Made by a program: the position numbers and the translations under genes. From NCBI GenBank assembly GCA_032622095.1, contig CP136067.1:193652052-193716051 (forward strand): 64,000 bases of DNA, in the 5' to 3' direction. Below the pieces are notes generated by a model. It made no database searches and was not told the DNA's origin. It was given only the letters and a program-made list of their open reading frames with translations. Position 1 is the stretch's first letter, and each line of letters opens with the position of its first letter. This stretch comes from Siphonodentalium dalli. Taxonomy: Eukaryota > Mollusca > Scaphopoda > Gadilida > Siphonodentaliidae. Positions 7,887 through 18,810 of this stretch are shown one piece after another.

Positions 7887-10468
7887 ATCATGATATACAT
7901 ATTACAGCCCGGGTTCGTACGGTAATGCTTCTCCATCGTGATATACATATTACAGCCCGGGTTCGTACGGTAATGCTTCTCCATCGTGATATACATATTA
8001 CAGCCCGGGTTCGTACGGTAATGCTTCTCCATCGTGATATACATATTACAGCCCGGGTTCATACGGTAATGCTTCTCCATCGTGATATACATATTACAGC
8101 CCGGGTTCGTACGGTAATGCTTCTCCATCGTGATATACATATTACAGCCCGGGTTCGTACGGTAATGATTCTCCATCGTGATATACATATTACAGCCCGG
8201 GTTCGTACGGTAATGCTTCTCCATCGTGATATACATATTACAGCCCGGGTTCGTACGGTAATGCTTCTCCATCGTGATATACATATTACAGCCCGGGTTC
8301 GTACGGTAATGATTCTCCATCGTGATATACATATTACAGCCCGGGTTCGTACGGTAATGCTTCTCCATCGTGATATACATATTACAGCCCGGGTTCGTAC
8401 GGTAATGCTTCTCCATCGTGATATACATATTACAGCCCGGGTTCGTACGGTAATGATTCTCCATCGTGATATACATATTACAGCCCGGGTTCGTACGGTA
8501 ATGCTTCTCCATCGTGATATACATATTACAGCCCGGGTTCGTACGGTAATGCTTCTCCATCGTGATATACATATTACAGCCCGGGTTCGTACGGTAATGC
8601 TTCTCCATCGTGATATACATATTACAGCCCGGGTTCGTACGGTAATGCTTCTCCATCGTGATATACATATTACAGCCCGGGTTCGTACGGTAATGCTTCT
8701 CCATCGTGATATACATATTACAGCCCGGGTTCGTACGGTAATGCTTCTCCATCGTGATATACATATTACAGCCCGGGTTCGTACGGTAATGATTCTCCAT
8801 CGTGATATACATATTACAGCCCGGGTTCGTACGGTAATGCTTCTCCATCGTGATATACATATTACAGCCCGGGTTCGTACGGTAATGCTTCTCCATCGTG
8901 ATATACATATTACAGCCCGGGTTCGTACGGTAATGCTTCTCCATCGTGATATACATATTACAGCCCGGGTTCGTACGGTAATGCTTCTCCATCGTGATAT
9001 ACATATTACAGCCCGGGTTCGTACGGTAATGCTTCTCCATCGTGATATACATATTACAGCCCGGGTTCGTACGGTAATGCTTCTCCATCGTGATATACAT
9101 ATTACAGCCCGGGTTCGTACGGTAATGATTCTCCATCGTGATATACATTTTACAGCCCGGGTTCGTACGGTAATGATTCTCCATCGTGATATACATATTA
9201 CAGCCCGGGTTCGTACGGTAATGCTTCTCCATCGTGATATACATATTACAGCCCGGGTTCGTACGGTAATGCTTCTCCATCGTGATATACATATTACAGC
9301 CCGGGTTCGTACGGTAATGCTTCTCCATCGTGATATACATATTACAGCCCGGGTTCGTACGGTAATGCTTCTCCATCGTGATATACATATTACAGCCCGG
9401 GTTCGTACGGTAATGCTTCTCCATCGTGATATACATATTACAGCCCGGGTTCGTACGGTAATGATTCTCCATCGTGATATACATATTACAGCCCGGGTTC
9501 GTACGGTAATGCTTCTCCATCGTGATATACATATTACAGCCCGGGTTCGTACGGTAATGCTTCTCCATCGTGATATACATATTACAGCCCGGGTTCGTAC
9601 GGTAATGCTTCTCCATCGTGATATACATATTACAGCCCGGGTTCGTACGGTAATGCTTCTCCATCGTGATATACATATTACAGCCCGGGTTCGTACGGTA
9701 ATGCTTCTCCATCGTGATATACATATTACAGCCCGGGTTCGTACGGTAATGCTTCTCCATCGTGATATACATATTACAGCCCGGGTTCGTACGGTAATGA
9801 TTCTCCATCGTGATATACATATTACAGCCCGGGTTCGTACGGTAATGATTCTCCATCGTGATATACATATTACAGCCCGGGTTCGTACGGTAATGCTTCT
9901 CCATCGTGATATACATATTACAGCCCGGGTTCGTACGGTAATGCTTCTCCATCGTGATATACATATTACAGCCCGGGTTCGTACGGTAATGCTTCTCCAT
10001 CGTGATATACATATTACAGCCCGGGTTCGTACGGTAATGCTTCTCCATCGTGATATACATATTACAGCCCGGGTTCGTACGGTAATGATTCTCCATCGTG
10101 ATATACATATTACAGCCCGGGTTCGTACGGTAATGCTTCTCCATCGTGATATACATATTACAGCCCGGGTTCGTACGGTAATGCTTCTCCATCGTGATAT
10201 ACATATTACAGCCCGGGTTCGTACGGTAATGCTTCTCCATCGTGATATACATATTACAGCCCGGGTTCGTACGGTAATGCTTCTCCATCGTGATATACAT
10301 ATTACAGCCCGGGTTCGTACGGTAATGCTTCTCCATCGTGATATACATATTACAGCTAGGGTTCGTACGGTAATGCTTCTCCATCGTGATATACATATTA
10401 CAGCCCGTGTTCGTACGGTAATGCTTCTCCATCGTGATATACATATGACAGCTAGGGTTCGTACGGTA
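7877..10468 (+). repeat. 48-bp satellite, 54 tandem units
   Basis: The unit starts ATGCTTCTCCATCGTGATAT, then ACATATTACAGCCCGGGTTC and GTACGGTA, repeated without a break in period. Most units are identical. The commonest variant is ATGATTCTCC, in units 1, 7, 10, 13, 20, 27, 28, 34, 41, 42 and 47. The edge units are degenerate: CATCATG in unit 1, and CAGCTAGGG or CCCGTGTTC in units 52-54. Because 48 is a multiple of 3, several frames on both strands stay open for over 800 codons. This is a by-product of the period, not evidence of a protein. Confidence 0.97.
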
Positions 10469-10585
10469 ATGAATATTCCTTGAATCTGATTTGAACCTTG
10501 AATATTACTTGAATTGAACAACCAGTCCTTTAATGGTCCTTAAATATTGAGAAACTACAGAACCCTCCCCGTGGCTCCTCACCTA

Positions 10586-10798
10586 CAGTAACGCCCTAAG
10601 TAATCAACCTCTTAACCACAGCAGAATTATGGGTAACTTTTCAGGATTTAGTCGGAAATATGGCTTGTTGCCATTCATCGGAAAGCTCTCGGGGAGAGCT
10701 TTCCGATGAATGGCAACAAACCATATTTCCGACTAAATCCTGAAAAGTTACCCATAATTCTGCTGTGTTTAAGGAGTCGATTACTTAGGGCATTACTG
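10586..10798. mobile_element. MITE family A copy 4
   Basis: TA, CAGTAACGCCCTAAGTAATC to TTAGGGCATTACTG, TA. Full-length form with central hairpin tip CTCTCGGGGAGAG. Confidence 0.9.
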
Positions 10799-11235
10799 TA
10801 CACTTGTATAGCTTTGTAAATATCGTTAAGTATCCAATTGGTACATTTAATTAAGCCGCACAAGCAACAGTTGCACTTCGTTTCATTCAACATTCCGATC
10901 TTTGACTATACTGTTCCATGATGGGAATGTTCCGCTTTCAGGTTTTTTTTAAACCGATAAACCTATCTAAATTGTCAAGTGATAATTTAGAAATATATAG
11001 CCATCTTGACAATGACTATCCCACCATTGGCCAACATCTATGGCATAACTGCGCAATGTATAAATATGATGATGACTGTTGTAAGAACGCAGATGCCACG
11101 TGGTGCGGTATGTGAAGTCTCCTAATTTTTTTGATAGTAATGTTCTTTCAAACTCAAAATCAAGTGATTTTATTTGATAATCCAAGTTATGTATTACATA
11201 ATGACAACAGGGCACTGTGGAATACATAGCTTATA
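10799..11235. other. Unique sequence between two family A copies
   Basis: No gene recognised. Short open frames occur on both strands but show no family resemblance and overlap each other. Confidence 0.5.
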
Positions 11236-11450
11236 CAGTAATGCCCTAATTAATCAACTCCTTTAACCACAGCAGAATTATGGGTAACTTTTCAGGATTT
11301 AGTCGGAAATATGGCTTGTTGCCATTTATCGGAAAGCTCTCCCCGAGAGCTTTCCGATGAATGGCAACAAGCCATATTTCCGACTAAATCCTGAAAAGTT
11401 ACCCATAATTCTGCTGTGGTTAAAGGAGTCGATTAATTAGGGGATTACTG
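11236..11450. mobile_element. MITE family A copy 5
   Basis: TA, CAGTAATGCCCTAATTAATC to TTAGGGGATTACTG, TA. Nearly perfect palindrome with tip CTCTCCCCGAGAG. Confidence 0.9.
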
Positions 11451-11944
11451 TAGGTCAGAGCCCTATAATAACATAATAAATATAATAATGATCATAAACT
11501 GAATGCATGTGCAAGAGACAAAGAAAAATAGGGGGACAGTTGTCACACTCATGGTTGTAGCTTTGGGGGAAATGGGTAGAGGCAAAACTAAAAAAAATTG
11601 GGGGGGGGGGGGGGTTACATGGTGTGCTTAACCTGTTTGGGATATGCTCATATAAAGCACTTCAGTCGACTCTCATATGTAATCTTGACATTGTTTGAAC
11701 TTTATTTAGTTGATGTAAATTCCAACTTTAACATAACTAGAATAATTAACATGGATTACAATTAGTTACAATAAAACTCATAAGCCTGTATCGTGTTACA
11801 TAGTAACATTTGTAATGAAAGGCATACTGTACCGTGGAATTTATTAACCTTTTGGAATTGTCATCTATTAATCTATTATAGGGGACAGCTAGTCCTTGAA
11901 TTAAACTGATATATTCATTGAATCAAATTGTGAAAATTCTGTAT
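11451..11944. other. AT-rich sequence with a G run
   Basis: Contains a G-rich run near 11598-11615 and otherwise AT-rich unique sequence. No gene seen. Confidence 0.5.
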
Positions 11945-12118
11945 GAACCCTGTATTAATAGAATACATTGGCCTAACAATATTTACCTTGACCTTGTAAG
12001 GCAGTGCATTCTCTTATATATGTGAGGCTCCCTATGGGAAAATCACATATATAAGAGAATGTACTGGCACAGGATCTTTAATGCTGCACCAGCGCAGCTC
12101 CCGCCATGAAAGGGTTAA
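11945..12118 (+). mobile_element. MITE family E copy 6, left end lost
   Basis: Starts in the first hairpin arm (AATACATTGGCCTAACAATA), keeps the second hairpin and ends CCGCCATGAAAGGGTTAA. The left TIR is missing or unrecognisable. Confidence 0.75.
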
Positions 12119-12722
12119 TTTTGTTTTCATAAATTTTTAAGTGAAATATGTAACATTGAATATTTTTACATATTATTTTTGGTCTTCAAAAAAAAGTGTT
12201 TTACAGAAATATTTGTTTTTGCCGCTTGAAGTGTTGCCGGGAGTAGGTGGGCATCTTTAATGATCAATAAATTAATTAGCCAAACACAAACTGAGAATGA
12301 CCGAAATCTAATAATAAAAAAAAACTTGCAGTAATAGAACCTTTTTATGTGACTCTTGGATTTTAATAAGCCAAATGATTAAATTAAGTGAATAATTCAA
12401 TTAACAAAAACTATTTGATTAGTCTGAGCCTGTTTGGTCATACAAGGTACAATAGCATATTGTCCATGTGGGTGTGGGTTAGCAGACCACTCATCTTCCA
12501 TGGAGCGTGTGGAGAATTGAAGATGAATACGTCGTAGGAAATCACCACTCAATGTCAGTCAGTCCATTCTATGTCCATCACTCAACAAAAGGAAATTGCG
12601 GGTGTCTGTCCTTTAACAATATGTGTTCCGAACATGTTTAATTACCTCTAAATTCCATATAAACTCTCACATCGGAGAGTGTTCTTATCTTCATTTTGAT
12701 TTATTCACTGTCTACAAAATTA
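12119..12722. other. Unique sequence
   Basis: AT-rich up to about 12430, then more balanced composition (12430-12660) that matches no repeat here. It could be a conserved non-coding stretch. No gene is supported. Confidence 0.45.
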
Positions 12723-12985
12723 TTAACCCTTTGATGACTGGTGCTTCTTGATTTTTTGCGAAAACCCTGTGCCAATGCATTCTCTTATATATGCGAGTTG
12801 CCCATAGGGCGCCTCGCATATATAAGAGAATGCATTGACCTAACAATATTTACCTTGATCTTATAAACCAGTGCATTCTCTTATATATGCAAGGCTCCCT
12901 ACGGTGGTCTTGCATATATAAGAGAATGCACTGGCACAGGGCCTTCAATGCTGCACCAGTGCAGCTCCCGTCATGAAAGGATTAA
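12723..12985 (+). mobile_element. MITE family E copy 7, full length
   Basis: TTAACCCTTTGATGACTGGTG to CCGTCATGAAAGGATTAA with TTAA on both sides. Both hairpins are intact (CATTCTCTTATATATGCGAG and its inverse, twice). Best single example of the family in the window. Confidence 0.88.
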
Positions 12986-13014
12986 AGTAGAGTAGAGAAA
13001 ATTAATTTCGGACT

Positions 13015-13385
13015 ATAGAAATCAGCAGCGTGCATCTGTCCGTCTGTCTGATCCAGTAGTAAGCGCAATAACTCAAACAAATTTTAACTGATTTTATTAA
13101 TTTTTTGTTTATGAGTTGGTTGCCACAATATCTTGGACAAGTTCGAAAACCAGTTTCGTCTGATTTTTCTTAACTGAGTTATGCCCCTTAGTTTGACAAT
13201 TTCTTGCCATTTTTTGGTTGTAAGCGCAATAACTCAAACAAATATTAACTGATTTAAATAATTTATGTGGATTAATTAATTTTATTCCCAACACTGCCAA
13301 TCTCGGAGTTCGCCACCTTGGAGTTAGCCATTTTGGAGTTAGCCACCGTTTCGGGCCATGGGACACTGTGGTCGGCGACCTTTTA
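13015..13385 (-). repeat. Bivalve-type 'AACTCAAACAAAT' repeat
   Basis: Starts with TCTGTCCGTCTGTCTG, contains GTAAGCGCAATAACTCAAAC twice (13062 and 13219) and GAGTTATGCCCCTTAGTTTG, and ends near CTGTGGTCGGCGACC. The style matches the CCGTCC/GTTATGCCCC elements elsewhere (48005, 18310), but the sequence is distinct. The minus-strand frame is not a recognised protein. Confidence 0.5.
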
Positions 13386-13661
13386 TTTTATCATTGATTG
13401 TTGCAGAAAATAAAATAAAAACACCTGTGCTTTATTTCTTATACTGGTAATTTTGCACACAAAATCGACTCGAGAAAAATGGCCCCTCTTTTTTCTCATC
13501 TGTCATCAATAAGTGTTTCTAATGCATGCAAAGTTGATATGGTATAAACAAATCTTATATATTTATAGACTTATTTTAATCCCTGAAAACACGAATGTGA
13601 CAGAATTGAGAAATTCTATGTATAAATTGAGGCTTAAAATTGATAGATTATTTTTGGAAAA

Positions 13662-13745
13662 TTAACCCTTTCATGACTGGAGCTGCGGCATTAAAGACCC
13701 TGTGCCAGTGCATTCTCTTATATATGCGAGTGTCCCATAGAGTTA
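13662..13745 (+). mobile_element. MITE family E copy 8, left end only
   Basis: TTAACCCTTTCATGACTGGAG, a deletion that joins to ATTAAAGACCCTGTGCCAGTG, then half a hairpin ending GAGTGTCCCATAGAG. Confidence 0.72.
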
Positions 13746-14225
13746 ATAAAGATGCATTCTTGTTTATTTTAGACACAAGAATGAATAAGTGGATACTATT
13801 CACATCCTGGTTGAATTTTTTGAATATTCGGACTGCAGTCTAAACAGATGGACACTTAAATTAATTTGTCAAATGGTAACATGCTGGACCAAAGTCTAAT
13901 CAGTATCTGGGGAACTTTGAGGACCAAGTGGCAGGTATCGTAGATATGAGCTAGTGTATAACTGAATGTGCCAGGTATCACTTAGGCAATGTCCGACCAT
14001 GTTTACATTCTGATGCTAAATTAGCACTGCCCACATTTGATGACATTGATTGTGAAAAGCGCTATTAGGGTACCGCGACTGTATTGGGAATGATTTCATT
14101 ACCATCTATATGGTGCTCTTATAACTACTCGATGGAGAAGTGTACGTTCAGAACGGGTGTGTACAGTTCTTGTTTGTCTACAAAACTGTACTCAATTCAA
14201 TTCTTCAAATTTCTATGTGTACACA
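13746..14225. other. Unique sequence
   Basis: No repeat match and no gene seen. It ends at the TTAA of the family F element. Confidence 0.45.
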
Positions 14226-14494
14226 TTAAAGACATGTTATGTACTTGTTCAGCTTCGTGAAACTGATAAATTAATATTCAGATGCTATGACAACTGGAAG
14301 AGTGTAACATTCTACTAACATCGCCAAAAATTTGAAAATTTGAAGACAGTACCACTCCATAGAAAACATCATCAGAACTACGCTCATTTGTAAATATTTA
14401 CTACTCGATTTCTGGATGCATCTAACGTCGATAAACTAACGAAAACGATTTTGTCGTCGAGAGTCACTGCATTTAATTCATATATAAGAATGAC

Positions 14495-16099
14495 CAAGCC
14501 TTGAAATAGGGTGTTTGTCATTTGCAGAATGAGGTCCCCAGAGTGTGAATTTAGTGATGCTACCCCGTAGTGCTAGGCGGTATTTAAGCATAAAAATACC
14601 GCGGTAATCCTAAAATAATACCGCGGTATACGGTATTACCGATTATTTAAACTAATCCCTTAAAACCCCGTTTAGTAGCATTCGTTTGGTGCACAGATCG
14701 ACTGTTTATGGAGGAAAATCTAATCGCTACAGATTACATAAAATAAGGAAATGTACGCTCCGTTTTATTAAATTATGGATTGCAATCAATGAATGTATCA
14801 TTATCTGCAAGCATGGATTCATGAGCTGATCTTAAATACAGGTAATAATTGTGATTTATGCAACTTAATGCAAGCATCATTCAGCGAAGCCAGATACACC
14901 CAAGAGCTTTGAAACAATCCCCCACTGACAGTGCCGACTTGCAGAGCACGTGCTGTGATGTTGATATTGGAATGTTCCGCCGGGTGTGAATAACTTAAGA
15001 ATAAGTACAATGCTTTTATTAAATGCCGGGAAATAAAGTTTATTACTTCCAAAGTATTTAACTTCTAGAACTATTATTGACTTCCCGTTGAATTATTATA
15101 ATCATACTTTTAAATCCCGGTTTATGAATGTGATCATTTATTCCCACTCGATAACACCCTTGAAATAATGAGCTGCCCCATAAATTCGGTCGATAAAAAA
15201 TAGCGCAGAATGATGCAATCATACCTTGCAATATAATGTTGGGCTGGGTTTTGTCCCAGGTAGCGAAGGAATACATTTTGTTTGGAAATGACATGGGGAA
15301 AGAAGTGACATGAGTGAAGATTGAACAGTTTTTTCCAACTAAAAGATAATGCAACATGGGATGAATACACATAAAGGGCGTTGCATAAACTTGCACACGC
15401 CAATCATTGAAACGGACTAGTCATTTTAAAATTGTCGATGAGCACGTGCATGGGGTACACAACGTAAATCTTGAAATATATTCGCGCCAATTTCGCGGAT
15501 GACTTGGTAAACAGAATCCGCAACACTAGTAGCTACCTCAGCCCAATTTACAGCAACGCTGTCTCCTGACACAAACTCGCTACCTCTTAATTATGATTTC
15601 GATGAAATACGGTGTATAGAAACGAAGTAATTTCTTTGTATCCCGACAAAGGAAAACCACAATATACTCCGTAATGTGCCTGTATGACATGTAACCGCGA
15701 TAATACCGTCTTCAAGGTTTACCGATTATGGAAAAGAATGACGGTAACGGTAACGGTATTGAAAATCTTACCGATTATAATCAGTATACCGAAATACCGC
15801 CCAGCACTACTACCCCGCATAGCGGGCTAGCATCACCAAATTCACCCTCTGGGGACCTCATTCTGCTTACACCTCATATCGATGGTGTTATTAGCTTGGT
15901 GTTATGAGGCGTTGCGCATTCACCGAGAAATAACTGCAACTAGCCACGTGTGCGCCGACCAATCATAATGCTGGATTTAGTGATGACAACACTTAGTATG
16001 TAAATGTATTGTATTGTATCTTAGTTTATTACCTTTTTCTGGTCGCGTTTTAGATCGCCTCGGTCATTGCAAATGACAGACACCCTATTTCAAAGCTTG
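14495..16099. mobile_element. MITE family C copy 3, carrying a nested hAT-like element
   Basis: CAAGCCTTGAAATAGGGTG at 14495 and CACCCTATTTCAAAGCTTG at its right end, flanked by exact 8-bp duplications AGAATGAC (14487-14494 and 16100-16107). The element is interrupted at GATGCTACCCCG by element D. Its right half is partly replaced by other sequence (about 15880-16060). Confidence 0.88.
14568..15809. mobile_element. hAT-like element D, nested in family C
   Basis: Terminal inverted repeats TAGTGCTAGGCGGTATTT and AAATACCGCCCAGCACTA, flanked by exact 8-bp duplications CTACCCCG (14560-14567, 15810-15817). Subterminal ACCGCGGTA/ACGGTA repeats fit hAT ends of the TAGTGNTGGGCGGTAT type. Length is 1242 bp. 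The interior, including minus-strand frames at 14819-15403, shows no recognisable hAT transposase, so it is probably non-autonomous. Confidence 0.88.
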
Positions 16100-16188
16100 A
16101 GAATGACGATGTGCATGTGTGTGTTTGGATATACTATTTGTAAAAATTTCTACTTTGAACAAGATTATTCTCCATTTCTATTTGATCT

Positions 16189-16599
16189 TTAAAGGTACTC
16201 AATCCGATAAAACACCCCTAAATTACTATTTCTTCTGCTTCGGGTGTAAAAAATATTTTATTCGAGTCGAGAAACCTATCAATGCTCAATTTTTGAAGTT
16301 TGTTATTTCAATTGTTTGTGGCCCAGAAACACGCCGTCAAAAGGATGGTCTCGATCAAAATTGCGGATGAAGATGGATAACTCTAATACAAATACAGCCA
16401 AATTTTGTGAATACTCAAGTGATAATATGGCGACATTTCGTTGAACAAAATGTTGATAAATAACAGGTTTTGGGAAATGTTATACCATAGTTGACAGTGG
16501 TTAGCATTATTTTGTTAACTAAAGCGTATTTTAAAGAAATGTTGTTGTTGTTGTATCTTGATGGTATGGGGACCCTCTGATCGGATTGAGTACCTTTAC
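16189..16599. mobile_element. MITE family G copy 1
   Basis: TTAAAGGTACTCAATCCGAT at the left and ATCGGATTGAGTACCTTTA at the right are inverted. The interior has GTTGTTGTTGTATCTTGATG and AGTTGACAGTGGTTAGCATT, shared with copies at 25331, 34078 and 41380 in the opposite orientation. Copy 41380 is flanked by TTAA on both sides. Confidence 0.75.
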
Positions 16600-17153
16600 T
16601 ATATGAATGGAGAAGAGGACTTCAAAATATTCATAATAAGAATGGGAAGTCCTGTCTTCTGTTCACAAATCTATAGACCTTCTGTGAATTGGAAATTTCT
16701 CTTTGTGAATTGCATCGGCCCATTTTTGGCCCAAATCGTTGCCTACAAAAAACCCTATGACCAAATAGATAATTTTGTTTTTATCTGAAAACATGAACAT
16801 TTTATATGGAAGCAAATCAACTACATTATTGTATAGAAAACTTTGAATTTTGTTGTAACATCATGGATTCTATGCCAAGGAATATCATGGATTCCTGTGC
16901 ATCCATTGTCAATTTGTCACTGACAATGACAGAAAAATTACTATTAGTCCCAATTAGTAACATTATTGAAATCGCTTACCAACATTAGCAATTGTGGTAC
17001 CAAGTGTCACTTGAAGCCAGAATTATGCCTTGAAAGATGATTTTATAGGTTCAAGCCAAATTCAAGGCTAATTTTCTATGAAACTCAACTTCGACTTAAT
17101 TAATTTCCGGTATATAAAATAATGTTTGATTATAAAGTGTTCCTCAAGGATAT
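16600..17153. other. Sequence with a weak repeat match
   Basis: CCTTCTGTGAATTGGAA near 16678 is the inverse of a segment near 34620, next to another G copy. This suggests G sits inside, or belongs to, a larger unnamed repeat. No gene seen. Confidence 0.4.
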
Positions 17154-17536
17154 TTAACCCTTTACCCAACAGAACGGCCCTGTGCCAATGCATTCTCTTA
17201 TATATGCGAGTCGACCATAGGAGAATGCATTGGCTTAACACATTACAAATTATAAAATTGTTAAAGAATGTAAGAAAAAATGGTAAAAAGTGTTAAAAAA
17301 TGAAATCTTTTTAGGCCAATGCATTCTCTTATATATGCGAGGCGACCTATGGTCGACTCGCATATATAAGAGAATGCATTGGCACAGGGCATAACTATAA
17401 CCATCACAATGTGGTCAAGGAGCCGGTTCCAATGATATCCATATTTGTATGGTTTTATTGAGACAGACCCAAGATATTTTAGGCTGTTGAAGCTTTATTT
17501 GGCCGGTTTTGGCCGGTTTGTTGGGTAAAGGGTTAA
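17154..17536. mobile_element. MITE family B1 copy 1
   Basis: TTAACCCTTTACCCAACAGA to GTTTGTTGGGTAAAGGGTTAA, TTAA on both sides. The left hairpin is truncated (GCGAGTCGACCATAGG joins AGAATGCATTGG); the right hairpin is intact. The right flank has the GAACCATACAAATATGG/AACCGGCTCC segment typical of the family. No coding capacity. Confidence 0.88.
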
Positions 17537-17869
17537 GGGCCTGTATATATGAGACCGGGCTAGCCCAGCCAACCAAGCTAACCCAGTTAACCGAGCTGGG
17601 TTTGCAAGGTGTGCTGTTGTATGTGCATGTTGTGAATGTTTTATACTTGCTCTCAATTTTAAAATTAGTCCCAAAAACATTGCAAACCATTTCCGAAGAT
17701 TATCTAAAATTTTGTTTCACATACAAAAGATACATTAACTTTGAGAACAGTACCAGGATATTATATAGATAATATCTCTGACAGTAATCTTGACTTCAAA
17801 AGAGTATTTGATTGTCAGCATAACATTTTCATTAGCTAAAAGCAAAGTCACACCCACACAGATGTCTAT
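17537..17869. other. Unique sequence
   Basis: No gene recognised. Ends at the 8-bp target of the next family C copy. Confidence 0.45.
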
Positions 17870-17877
17870 CTCATATT

Positions 17878-18131
17878 CAAGCCTTGAAATAGTGTGTCTG
17901 TCATTTGCAGAATGAGGTCCCCAGAGGGTGAATTTAGTGATGCTACCCCGCATAGCGTGCTAGCATCACCAAATTCACCCTCTGGGAACCTCATTCTGCT
18001 GAGGTGTAAGCAGAATGAGGTCCCCAGAGGGTGAATTTGTTGATGCTAGCCCACTATGCGGGGTAGCATCACTAAATTCACCCTCTGGGGACCTCATTCT
18101 GCAAATGACAGACACCCTATTTCAAGGCTTG
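17878..18131. mobile_element. MITE family C copy 4, exact 8-bp duplication
   Basis: CAAGCCTTGAAATAGTGTG to ACACCCTATTTCAAGGCTTG flanked by CTCATATT on both sides (17870-17877, 18132-18139). Compact two-hairpin form without the long spacer. Confidence 0.92.
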
Positions 18132-18309
18132 CTCATATTCATAGTATTTTATCTGTTATTGCATGTCATTTTGAAACATTACTCAATTTACTCTGTCCAA
18201 TTAGCTACACTGATCAGTCCAAACTCGGGCAAAGTGTTTGCATAGGAAAACAGCTGGTCCGGTTAAGCGGGCTACCCGGTCTCTCGAACTGAGCTGGTTT
18301 GGTTGACAG

Positions 18310-18604
18310 TTGACAAACGGGACGTATTATGTTATTGGTCTGTCCATTCGCTTTTTTTTCGCAGTTTGTTGAAATTTTCATCAATTTTCATTTCCAGATG
18401 ATAACTTTAGTAAGTTTGAACTGAATGGAATGAAGTTTGGTATGTGGGTTTACTAACACAAAGTACAGGTCTAGTTCGAATTCGGGTTGCGCCCGCCAAT
18501 TTTCACCGGAGCTACGGCCATTGGAATTTGCAGTCAATTATTTTCGTTTCTGTATGATAACTTAAGAAAGTCTGAACTGATTGCTGAATTTGATTTTGAG
18601 CTCT
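18310..18604 (+). repeat. Family J repeat, truncated copy
   Basis: GACGTATTATGTTATTGGTC, TGTCCATTCGC, then ATGATAACTTTAGTAAGTTTG, GGTATGTGGGTTTACTAAC and CGCCCGCCAATTTTCACCGG. The same order of words occurs at 48005-48967. It stops at the next family A copy. Confidence 0.65.
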
Positions 18605-18605
18605 A

Positions 18606-18810
18606 CAGTAATGCCCTAATTAATCGACTCCATAACCACAGCAAAATATGGATAACTTTTCAGGATTTAGTCGGAAATATGGCTTATTGCCATTCATCGG
18701 AAAGCTCTCAGTGAGAGCTTTCCGATGAATGGCAACAAGCCAGACTAAATCCTGAAAAGTTACCCATAATTTTGATGTGGTTAAGGAGTCGATTACTTAG
18801 GGCATTACTG
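18606..18810. mobile_element. MITE family A copy 6
   Basis: TA, CAGTAATGCCCTAATTAATC to TTAGGGCATTACTG, TA, with a small deletion in the right arm (GCCAGACTAAATCC lacks CATATTTCC). Confidence 0.9.

Larger units (their letters stand above)
14226..16190 (-). mobile_element. MITE family F copy 2, split by nested insertions
   Basis: The left part (TTAAAGACATGTTATGTACT to TAATTCATATATAAGAATGAC) and the right part (GATGTGCATG to TCCATTTCTATTTGATC) match the inverse of family F at 3301. Between them sits the family C copy. The outer right end is cut at TTTAAAGG where family G starts. Confidence 0.72.

Noticed and set aside
8060-8110. RNA polymerase III B box in the satellite unit (GGTTCGTACGG)
   Set aside because: It lacks the conserved A of the GTTCRANNC consensus and there is no A box at a proper distance.
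7877-10468. CRISPR-like array
   Set aside because: The 48-bp units are contiguous with no variable spacers, and the context is animal transposon-rich DNA.
7808-10521. Three reading frames of over 800 codons
   Set aside because: They are a direct result of a stop-free 48-bp tandem repeat and occur on both strands; no domain or codon bias supports a protein.
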